Assembly: GCA_005878685.1 (NCBI GenBank)
Contig: VBLN01000427.1
Coordinates: 1 to 5,029 of the forward strand
DNA from: Deltaproteobacteria bacterium
GTDB lineage: Bacteria; Desulfobacterota; Binatia; UBA9968
Direction of reading: 5' to 3'
Length of the DNA stretch: 5,029 nucleotides
Positions 1-5,029 of this stretch are shown one piece after another. How positions within the stretch are numbered: the stretch's first letter is position 1; the number at the start of each line of letters is the position of its first letter. The translations under genes were made by a program, and so were the position numbers. The notes below the pieces were generated by a model. The model searched no databases. It worked only from the letters and a program-made list of their open reading frames with translations, and was not told where the DNA came from.

Positions 1-2
1 CG

Positions 3-491
3 AAGAAGATAACGTTTATCCAGACGGGAAGCACGACCGTTAGCGTGACGGCACTGCAGCAGGGATCGGTGGCTGTCGTCGTATTGAGTCCGCCGTTTAC
101 CGGAGCTATGGCGCAGAAGGGTTTCAAGATCTTCATGCGCAGCCGGGCGCTGGTCGAAGCTCCGTGGTTGGGGTTGGTGACGAGCCGGCAGAAGCTTCAA
201 AGACAGCCCGACCAAGTGAGACGAATGCTCAGCGCCGTCCAAGAAGTGGTGGCTTCCATCCGGCAAGACCGGCCCAGTGTCATCGCTTACATCGAGAAAA
301 ACTTCAACGTGACTCGCTCCGTGGCCGAGGAGTCCTACGAGGATATCCGCGGCGTGATGGTTGAGGATTTAATGATTTCCGAAAGCCAGGTTAAGAACTA
401 TTTGGAGAGCTCGCACGCCAAGGGAGAGCTCAGCCGCGCCATCCCGGTCGCCGAGGTGATCGACTATTCGTTTTTGAAGAGCGCGAAGTGA
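3..491 (+). CDS. ABC transporter substrate-binding protein, NMT1/TauA-like (C-terminal part, 5' truncated by window edge)
   Basis: The frame is open from the window edge (codons from base 3, reading KKITFIQTGSTTVS) to TGA at 489-491, leaving 162 residues. The GTG at 45 is only an internal valine, because the family pattern already runs upstream of it. The text is typical of the C-terminal half of periplasmic SBPs of the NMT1/TauA/SsuA type: a strand with TFIQTGS, an LQQGSVAVVVLSPPF segment (the part that typically samples ligand and signals the hinge), then a helical tail beginning LQRQPDQVRRML. This tail aligns by eye with the second SBP of the window (IQQRPDEIRRMV), so the two are paralogues. 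The known family role is to bind a small ligand outside the membrane and hand it to an ABC permease; the ligand is unknown here. The signal peptide and N-terminal lobe lie outside the window. A UbiD gene follows after 55 bases, probably in the same transcript. Confidence 0.85.
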   Translation, partial: KKITFIQTGSTTVSVTALQQGSVAVVVLSPPFTGAMAQKGFKIFMRSRALVEAPWLGLVTSRQKLQRQPDQVRRMLSAVQEVVASIRQDRPSVIAYIEKNFNVTRSVAEESYEDIRGVMVEDLMISESQVKNYLESSHAKGELSRAIPVAEVIDYSFLKSAK

Positions 492-533
492 AATTGCGTT
501 GCGGCGCAAATCCGCAAAGAAAATTTTCTGAAC

Positions 534-539
534 GGAGAG
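534..539 (+). promoter_or_regulatory. Ribosome binding site for the first UbiD gene
   Basis: GGAGAG lies seven bases before the GTG at 547. It supports this GTG as the true start, since no better start with a Shine-Dalgarno match is nearby and the protein text begins with the usual UbiD-family opening (YFRDLREHLEALDKAG). Confidence 0.7.
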
Positions 540-546
540 TGAAACC

Positions 547-2103
547 GTGACTTATTTTCGAGATCTCAGAGAGCATCTGGAGGCGCTGGACAAAGCCGGA
601 CTGCTGGTGAAGATCGACGAGGCGGTCAACAAAGACACCGAGTTGATGCCGCTCGTCCGCTGGCAATTCCGCGGCCTTTCGGAAGAGGAACGGCGCGCTT
701 TCATGTTTACCAATGTGACGGACGTGAAGGGAAGGAAGTACGACATTCCGGTCGTCGTTGGTACTTTGGCGGCGTCGCGGCAAATTTACGGTTTTGGTTT
801 GCAATGTAAACCCGAGGAGATCGCCGATCGTTGGGACCAAGCTCAGAGGCAGCCGATCCCGCCCAAGATCGTTGAGAAGGCTCCGGTTCATCAAGAAGTC
901 CACATGGGATCGTCGCTGACGGAGAAAGGGGGCTTGGGTGAGTTTCCTATCCCGATCTCGACACCAGGCTACGATTGCGCGCCGTTTACGACCGCGTCGC
1001 ACTGGTTTACCAAAGATCCCGAAACGGGGAAGATCAACATCGGGAATTACAGGGGTCAGATCAAAAGCCCGACGCGCACAGGAGTCTTTCTGAGTTCGAG
1101 CAATCACGGCGGTTACCACTGGCGAAAATGTCGAGAAAGGGGGATTTCGCTTCAAGCGGCGCTGGTGATCGGCGCTCTGCCGCTTGGCGTCAGCGAGCTC
1201 GACATCGCCGGAGGCCTTGCCGGCGCGGCCATTGAGGTGGTGCGGTGCAAAACCAACGACATGCTTGTTCCGGCGAACGCCGAGATCGTCATCGAAGGCG
1301 AGATCTCGACGGAATTTCTTGAGCCGGAGGCCCCGTTTGGCGAGTCAACCGGCTACGTCGCCGACAAATTGCTCAATCCCTACTTCGAGGTGAAGTGCAT
1401 TACGCACAGAAAGAATCCGATCTTCGCCACGATCATCAGCCAAATGCCGCCCAGCGAGTCAAGCGTCATGCGCCAGGTGTCGGCCGAAGGTAACTATCTT
1501 CGATTCCTCAGGGATCAGTGCAACATTCCCGGCATTGTTGAGGTGGCCTTTCACAGCATCGCCGTGCGGCAGATTTGTGTCATCCGAATGAAGAAAATCA
1601 ACCAGGCGCATGTCTGGCAAGCGCTGCACAGCATGGTCGGCTATCATCCCGCCACCGGTAAAATGGTCATCGCCGTGGATGAAGATATCAATCCACGCAA
1701 TCTGGATTCGCTCTTCTGGGCCCTGGCCTTTCGCATGCAGCCTCATCGCGACACGCTGATCATTCGCAACCGCACTCCGCAAATGGATCCATCGGCTCAG
1801 CCGCCAGGCAAGCAAATGGAGAATTCGATGGATGAAATGTACGGTTGCTCGGCCATGCTGATCGACGCGACGCGCAAGTGGGACTACCCGCCGGTGTCAC
1901 TGCCCAAGAAGGAGTTCATGGAGCGCGCGCGAAAGCTCTGGGAGCGCCTGGAGCTGCCCAAACTCCGGCCGCAGGATCCATGGTACGGATACAACCTCGG
2001 CGCGTGGTCGGAAGAAGACGAAGAGGAAGCGGAGCTTGCCTTGAAGGGCGAGCATTACCAGACCGGAGAAAAGGCAGTTAAGAAGAGGGTGCCGGCGAAG
2101 TGA
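547..2103 (+). CDS. UbiD family decarboxylase (first copy, with a shortened metal-site loop)
   Basis: This cytoplasmic enzyme of 518 residues is close to the usual UbiD length. Family members (UbiD, Fdc1, aromatic acid decarboxylases) use prenylated FMN, Mn2+ and K+ for reversible decarboxylation of aromatic or alpha,beta-unsaturated acids. Key residues are visible. N164 and R169 in NIGNYRG have the same five-residue spacing as N168 and R173 of fungal Fdc1, H187 fits the second metal ligand (H191) and E217 in GVSELD the third (E233). E261 and E266 in EAPFGESTGY match the catalytic glutamate pair (E277 and E282). Between H187 and E217 it is 11 residues shorter than the UbiD at 4083, lacking the usual G-x-(D/E)-P-A loop. 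The tail from about residue 487 is rich in Glu and Lys. GTG start with a good RBS. Substrate unknown; it is not necessarily the ubiquinone-pathway enzyme, so no symbol is given. Family is certain; activity is less sure because of the missing loop. Confidence 0.93.
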   Translation: MTYFRDLREHLEALDKAGLLVKIDEAVNKDTELMPLVRWQFRGLSEEERRAFMFTNVTDVKGRKYDIPVVVGTLAASRQIYGFGLQCKPEEIADRWDQAQRQPIPPKIVEKAPVHQEVHMGSSLTEKGGLGEFPIPISTPGYDCAPFTTASHWFTKDPETGKINIGNYRGQIKSPTRTGVFLSSSNHGGYHWRKCRERGISLQAALVIGALPLGVSELDIAGGLAGAAIEVVRCKTNDMLVPANAEIVIEGEISTEFLEPEAPFGESTGYVADKLLNPYFEVKCITHRKNPIFATIISQMPPSESSVMRQVSAEGNYLRFLRDQCNIPGIVEVAFHSIAVRQICVIRMKKINQAHVWQALHSMVGYHPATGKMVIAVDEDINPRNLDSLFWALAFRMQPHRDTLIIRNRTPQMDPSAQPPGKQMENSMDEMYGCSAMLIDATRKWDYPPVSLPKKEFMERARKLWERLELPKLRPQDPWYGYNLGAWSEEDEEEAELALKGEHYQTGEKAVKKRVPAK

Positions 2104-2282
2104 TAAGCGCAGTAAAACAAGCCCCTGATGTCCCAGGCTTTTCCAGGAGGCGATCCATTGCACGAGTTTCAGCGACCTGCAGAGCCATAACGTGGTCGCC
2201 TGCCAAGCACCCTACGGGTCGTGGCACCTTTCTGCGCTTGCGTCCGCGACTCTCTTTCTCGGCCCCCTCGGTCCAAACCAGG
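2104..2282 (+). other. Spacer between the first UbiD and the frameshifted SBP; no convincing gene
   Basis: About 180 bases separate the UbiD stop from the recognisable signal peptide of the next SBP. One frame stays open through it from a GTG at 2100 that overlaps the UbiD stop (GTGA). Its translation is Arg/Ser/Pro-rich, resembles no signal peptide and looks like unselected sequence. A perfect AGGAGG at 2145-2150 sits seven bases before a TTG at 2158, but that frame ends at a TAA after ten codons. No terminator hairpin with a T-run or clear promoter was seen. It may be an untranslated leader or a decayed upstream end of the SBP gene. Confidence 0.5.
2145..2150 (+). promoter_or_regulatory. 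Orphan Shine-Dalgarno-like AGGAGG
   Basis: This is a full-consensus AGGAGG in the spacer, seven bases before TTG 2158, which opens only a ten-codon frame. It is more than 130 bases before the likely SBP start, too far to serve it directly. It could drive a tiny leader peptide, be a relic of an earlier start, or be chance. Confidence 0.3.
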
Positions 2283-2657
2283 TTGGTGACGATTATTCTT
2301 GCCGGCATGGCGCTTTGGCCGGAAAATCTTTATCCGCAGTCCGCGAAGGTCTTGGTTTCGGCGCCGGCAAAGTCACTCACATGGTTTCCCGCCTTCTTTG
2401 CTAAGGAGAAAGGTTTCTACAAAGACGAAGGCCTGGACGTGGACTTCGTCGTGATGGGGCCGCAGCTTGCTCTTCAGGCGCTGGTGACTGGAGATGTCGG
2501 CTACACGACCGCGCTCGGTTCCACGATGCGCGGCGCCGTGAGGGGACTTCCTATTCGCGTCGTCCTCACGATTTGCGAGAAGCCCCATTTCGCCCTCATC
2601 GCTCGCCCGGGGATCAACTCAGTGGCGGCGCTCAAGGGGAAAGTGTTGGGAGTATCG
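2283..2657 (+). pseudogene. ABC transporter substrate-binding protein, NMT1/TauA-like: 5' fragment (signal peptide and N-terminal lobe) of a frameshifted gene
   Basis: This is the first part of a secreted SBP. A hydrophobic segment (LVTIILAGMALW) followed by PENLYPQSA and then KVLVSAPAKSLTWFP looks like a signal peptide joined to the first strand of the mature protein. The family signature follows: FFAKEKGFYKDEGLDVDFV, a quantity-sensing GDVGYTTALGS segment, and VAALKGKVLGVS. After VLGVS the homology stops in this frame, which runs on as unrelated Ser/Arg-rich text to a stop at 2790-2792. The rest of the SBP continues in another frame from about 2648. The start is uncertain. TTG 2283, GTG 2286 and TTG 2238 (which adds an Arg-rich n-region) are all possible, and none has a good RBS; GTG 2100, overlapping the UbiD stop, would add an implausible 61-residue extension. 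A sequencing or assembly error instead of a true mutation cannot be excluded. Confidence 0.78.
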
Positions 2658-3178
2658 CCATGCTCCATCTGTACAAGCTCGCGCCGGGCCAGGATGTCAA
2701 AATCCTCGCCGTCGGCGGCGGCACCAACCGCCTCACTTCTCTCAAGGCCGGCGTCATCGACGCGACGCTCATGGAGTTTCCCTACAATCTGATGCTGGAA
2801 AAAGAGGGGTTCACCCGGATTCTCTTCGTCGGCGACATCGTGCCCGCGCCGATCGCCGGCTTTGGCGCGACGGTCGAACGGATTCAGCAGCGCCCGGATG
2901 AAATCCGGCGCATGGTCCGGGCCACTTTGCGAGCGACCAAATACGCAAAGGAGCATCGCGACGAGAGCGCAAGATCTATCGCCAAGTGGACGGGGATGGA
3001 TGTCGCCTTGGCCGAAGGGAGCTACGATTTGGCGTCGGGAACGTGGTCGAATGACGGCATCCCCGCGTCCGATGCGATTGCCAGCGCGATGCAAGACGTC
3101 ATGAGAGAACTGAAGTTAAAGTCTCCTCCGGACCCCGCCAAGGTTTTCGAGTGGAATTTTGCGAAAGAGACGAAATAG
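2648..3178 (+). pseudogene. ABC transporter substrate-binding protein, NMT1/TauA-like: 3' fragment (C-terminal lobe) of the frameshifted gene
   Basis: Homology resumes here in a new frame with GSIAMLHLYKLAPGQDVKIL and runs to TAG at 3176-3178, about 176 residues. The text includes GGGTNRLTSLKAGVIDATLM (the ligand-lobe segment matching LQQGSVAVVVLSPPF of the SBP at the window start), then ERIQQRPDEIRRMV and a helical tail ending in KVFEWNFAKETK. The frame is open further upstream to a GTG at 2573, but that stretch overlaps the real coding frame of the 5' fragment and is not SBP-like. With the 5' fragment the total is about 300 residues, slightly below the usual 320-340. This fits loss of a few codons plus one base at the junction. 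An ATG at 2660 has GGGAG seven bases before it, so a C-terminal piece could be translated, but without a signal peptide it would not be exported or bind ligand normally. The next gene begins 16 bases after the stop. Confidence 0.78.
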
Positions 3179-3182
3179 AAAC

Positions 3183-3188
3183 GAGGAG
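3183..3188 (+). promoter_or_regulatory. Ribosome binding site deciding the start of the iron enzyme gene
   Basis: GAGGAG sits six bases before ATG 3195. This selects ATG 3195 over an in-frame TTG at 3159, which lies inside the preceding SBP gene, lacks such a site and would add twelve basic residues. Confidence 0.75.
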
Positions 3189-3194
3189 CACTCT

Positions 3195-3938
3195 ATGATC
3201 GAGATGGGACAAGAGCAGGCCGAAGAACTCATGGGGGATTTGGCAGCCAAGATCTCGAAGCGCTGGAAGGGAATGGTCGATCAGACTCGCTTCATGCGGG
3301 AGTTGAAGGAAGGAAAGCTCAAGAGGGAATCGATCAAGCTCTTTTATCAGAATTGGGGCGCGTTTGTGCCGGTGATCAACTCCGTCTACACGGCGGTCTT
3401 TTACAAGCACCTGTGGTTTTTTGTGAAGAACGTGGACTTGATGGAAGTCTATACCGAGAAAGTCCTCGACGAGTTCGGTCATCCGAAGCCGCCCGGCCAT
3501 ATCCAGATTCTGATCGGCACCGGGAACGCATTGGGATTGACCGCCGAGGAGGTGCTGCTCTCTCCCATGCTTCCCAAGGCTCGCGCGCTGCCTGATTTCC
3601 ACCGGACTTTGCTGGTCGACGGCCTTATCCAAGAATATTGGTTTTCCGTGCTGTGGGAGGGGGCTTTTGGCGAATCCTGTCTTGACTGGTTCAAGGCGCT
3701 CACGCTTCATTATGGGCTTACGACAGAGCAGGCGAGTTATTTTTCCAAGCACCATGAAGCGGACACCATGGATCACCTCGACCGCAAAGCGCACGGCGCC
3801 GTAACAAAGACGGTGCTCGCCAGATTGCTGCAGCAGGGCATCTACGAGCGGCCCGGATACTCCATGGAATACTGCGCGCTCACGCCTGTTGATCTTGTTG
3901 CCTTGATGATGGATGAAGTGTATAAAACCACGCATTGA
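3195..3938 (+). CDS. Heme-oxygenase-like (TenA/PqqC/CADD superfamily) iron-containing redox enzyme
   Basis: An all-helical protein of 247 residues with no signal peptide or membrane segment, hence cytoplasmic. The pattern is that of heme-oxygenase-like diiron oxidases and relatives such as CADD and UndA. An N-terminal helix reads LFYQNWGAFVPVINSVY. Then come VLDEFGHPKPPGHIQIL, a helix with SVLWEGAFGES, and YFSKHHEADTMDH. Placing the six ligands by spacing against CADD (E81, H88, E142, H174, D178, H181) gives E93, H102, E155, H186, D190 and, at the last position, D193 instead of His, with H194 next to it. Relatives oxidise or cleave small substrates with O2: 4-aminobenzoate synthesis (CADD), terminal alkene formation (UndA), and cofactor-free ring oxidation (PqqC). 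The substrate here is unknown. It follows the SBP by 16 bases and lies between two UbiD genes, suggesting a role in the same pathway (inference). The superfamily call is by motif only; a thiaminase-like TenA role is less likely given the context. Confidence 0.75.
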   Translation: MIEMGQEQAEELMGDLAAKISKRWKGMVDQTRFMRELKEGKLKRESIKLFYQNWGAFVPVINSVYTAVFYKHLWFFVKNVDLMEVYTEKVLDEFGHPKPPGHIQILIGTGNALGLTAEEVLLSPMLPKARALPDFHRTLLVDGLIQEYWFSVLWEGAFGESCLDWFKALTLHYGLTTEQASYFSKHHEADTMDHLDRKAHGAVTKTVLARLLQQGIYERPGYSMEYCALTPVDLVALMMDEVYKTTH

Positions 3939-3944
3939 AAAACA

Positions 3945-3999
3945 TGCTCGTGATTTCGTGTCCGTGGCACGTGTTCGAACTGAGCACGAATCACGAGCA
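3945..3999 (+). repeat. Imperfect inverted repeat downstream of the iron enzyme gene (hairpin; possible terminator or mRNA-stabilising structure)
   Basis: The left arm TGCTCGTGATTTCGTG (3945-3960) pairs with the right arm CACGAATCACGAGCA (3985-3999) as 15 base pairs with one bulged T; the loop is 24 bases. It begins six bases after the stop codon at 3936-3938. No T-run follows the right arm, so it is not a classical intrinsic terminator. It may end or stabilise the upstream transcript, or be a copy of a dispersed intergenic repeat. The rest of 3939-4082 shows no clear promoter or gene. Confidence 0.65.
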
Positions 4000-4069
4000 C
4001 GATCATGTGAAAGGTGAACATGATCAAGTACAGTGAGTGGGCTTCCTGTCAATCTGGCGAAGTCTAGTC

Positions 4070-4074
4070 GAGGA
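4070..4074 (+). promoter_or_regulatory. Ribosome binding site for the second UbiD gene
   Basis: GAGGA lies eight bases before ATG 4083, and the predicted protein begins with the usual family opening MAFRDLREFID. Both support this start. Confidence 0.65.
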
Positions 4075-4082
4075 ACCAGGCT

Positions 4083-5029
4083 ATGGCATTTCGTGATTTG
4101 CGTGAGTTTATCGACGTGGTGCAGGCGGGGGGGGAGCTGCGGCTCATCAAGGGAGCCCATTGGGATCTCGAGATCGGCTGCATTACCGAGTTGATGGCCG
4201 AGCGGGAGGGTCCGCTGCTCTTGTTTGACTCCATTCCAGGTTACCCAGAGGGTTTTCGCGTCGTGACTAATTTTTTGGCCACGCCGCGTCGCTTCGCGCA
4301 GGCTCTGGGACTCCCACAGGATCTTCCGAAGATGGAGATCTTAAAAGCATGGAGAGAAAAGAGCCGGCGTCTCGAGTATCTTCCTCCAGTGGAAGTGGCG
4401 TCGGGGCCGGTCACGGAGAATGTGGTCGAAGGCGAAGACATCGATCTGGAAAAATTCCCCGCGCCGAAGTGGCACGAGTTGGATGGCGGCCGCTACATCG
4501 GAACAGCGGACATGGTGATTACGCGCGATCCAAAGAGCGGCTGGATCAATGTAGGCGCTTACCGCGCCTGCATTCAGGGGAAGAGACGGTTGAGTCTTTG
4601 GGTGCTGGAGCATCATCACGGAAAGCAGATCATCAGGCGGCACTGGGAGGAAGGTCGTCACTGTCCGGTGGCCATTGTCCTCGGGTGCGAGCCGGCGACA
4701 TGGATCGCTGCACCCTCTGCGATCAAGGCCGGCGTGAGCGAATACGATTACGCCGGCGGCTTGCGCGGCGCTCCGGTCGAGGTGATCAAGGCACCGCACA
4801 CCGGGCTGCCGGTGCCGGCATTTGCGGAGATCGTGCTCGAAGGCGAGATTCCACCGTTGGAAGAAGAGTCCGCGCTCGAAGGGCCGTTCGGCGAGTGGCC
4901 GGGGTATTATACGCATGTGGGACAAGAGTGTGTCGTCCGGGTGCGCCGGGTCATGTACCGGAACAAGCCGATCCTTTTAGGGAATCCGCCGCTGTTGCCG
5001 ACCACGCACCGGTACGGCATCCCTTTGTT
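4083..5029 (+). CDS. UbiD family decarboxylase (second copy, 3' truncated by window edge)
   Basis: The first 315 residues of a second UbiD enzyme, open to the window end. Expected full length is near 450-520 residues. It has all diagnostic positions: N156 and R161 in WINVGAYR (metal and substrate/flavin site), H179 in LEHHHGK, E220 in GVSEYDYAGG, and the catalytic pair E266 and E271 in LEGPFGEWPGYY. Spacings N156-H179 (23) and H179-E220 (41) agree with Fdc1 (23 and 42), so this copy keeps the normal loop (GCEPATWIAAPSA) that the first UbiD lacks. Known family chemistry is reversible decarboxylation with prFMN; the substrate cannot be told. The paralogues differ widely in sequence and in the residues around the active site, so they are unlikely to be redundant recent copies. 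It is separated from the iron enzyme by 144 bases holding a hairpin, so it may be a separate or processed transcript. An eight-G run at 4127-4134 near the 5' end is noted. Confidence 0.93.
   Translation, partial: MAFRDLREFIDVVQAGGELRLIKGAHWDLEIGCITELMAEREGPLLLFDSIPGYPEGFRVVTNFLATPRRFAQALGLPQDLPKMEILKAWREKSRRLEYLPPVEVASGPVTENVVEGEDIDLEKFPAPKWHELDGGRYIGTADMVITRDPKSGWINVGAYRACIQGKRRLSLWVLEHHHGKQIIRRHWEEGRHCPVAIVLGCEPATWIAAPSAIKAGVSEYDYAGGLRGAPVEVIKAPHTGLPVPAFAEIVLEGEIPPLEEESALEGPFGEWPGYYTHVGQECVVRVRRVMYRNKPILLGNPPLLPTTHRYGIPL

Noticed and set aside
45..47. GTG as the start of the first SBP fragment
   Set aside because: SBP-like sequence (TFIQTGSTTVS) continues in frame upstream to the window edge, and what follows is only a C-terminal half.
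494..528. Small hairpin (TTGCG/CGCAA) followed by the palindrome GAAAATTTTC between the first SBP and UbiD
   Set aside because: The stem is only five base pairs and no T-run follows in the right place; it is too weak to call a terminator or operator.
430..1155. 241-codon open frame on the - strand
   Set aside because: It is antisense to the first UbiD, shows no family motifs and has typical GC-rich shadow composition.
2501..3094. 197-codon open frame on the - strand over the frameshifted SBP
   Set aside because: The SBP homology is clear on the + strand in two frames; the reverse frame shows no family pattern.
3159..3194. Earlier TTG start for the iron enzyme
   Set aside because: It overlaps the SBP coding sequence and lacks a ribosome binding site, while ATG 3195 has GAGGAG at ideal distance.
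3099..4160. 353-codon open frame on the - strand
   Set aside because: It lies opposite the well-supported iron enzyme gene and runs into the second UbiD. Its translation is His/Arg/Leu-rich with no recognisable motif, so it is a shadow frame.
4341..4925. 194-codon open frame on the - strand
   Set aside because: It is antisense to the conserved active-site region of the second UbiD; a shadow frame.

Overview
All genes in this window lie on the + strand. They form one catabolic-looking cluster built from two duplicated families: UbiD-type (prenylated-FMN) decarboxylases and NMT1/TauA-like periplasmic substrate-binding proteins (SBPs). A predicted heme-oxygenase-like non-heme iron enzyme sits between them. 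Base composition is moderately GC-rich, good Shine-Dalgarno sites precede three genes, and there is no RNA gene, transposase, integrase or CRISPR array. The repeated UbiD plus SBP pattern is, to my knowledge, common in uncultured soil and sediment bacteria (Tectomicrobia, Rokubacteria, Binatia and some Proteobacteria). That placement is inference; nothing here fixes the taxon. Layout: (1) 3-491, the C-terminal half of an SBP cut by the window edge. (2) 547-2103, a 518-residue UbiD decarboxylase. It keeps the metal-binding and catalytic residues but is 11 residues shorter than the second UbiD between metal ligands two and three. (3) 2104-2282, a poorly coding spacer. (4) about 2283-3178, a second SBP split by a frameshift near 2648-2657, so probably a pseudogene unless the shift is a sequence error. 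(5) 3195-3938, an intact 247-residue TenA/PqqC/CADD-like protein, 16 bases after the SBP and in operon arrangement. (6) 3945-3999, a strong imperfect inverted repeat just after that gene. (7) 4083-5029, a second UbiD decarboxylase running off the 3' edge. How the parts may work together (inference): the secreted SBPs would capture a small organic acid and deliver it to an ABC importer whose permease and ATPase are not in the window. The UbiD enzymes would decarboxylate, or run in reverse to carboxylate, an aromatic or alpha,beta-unsaturated acid using prFMN made by a UbiX encoded elsewhere. The iron enzyme could oxidise or cleave a pathway intermediate. The substrate cannot be read from the sequence. 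The SBP frameshift and the shortened first UbiD together raise the possibility that part of this cluster is decaying.
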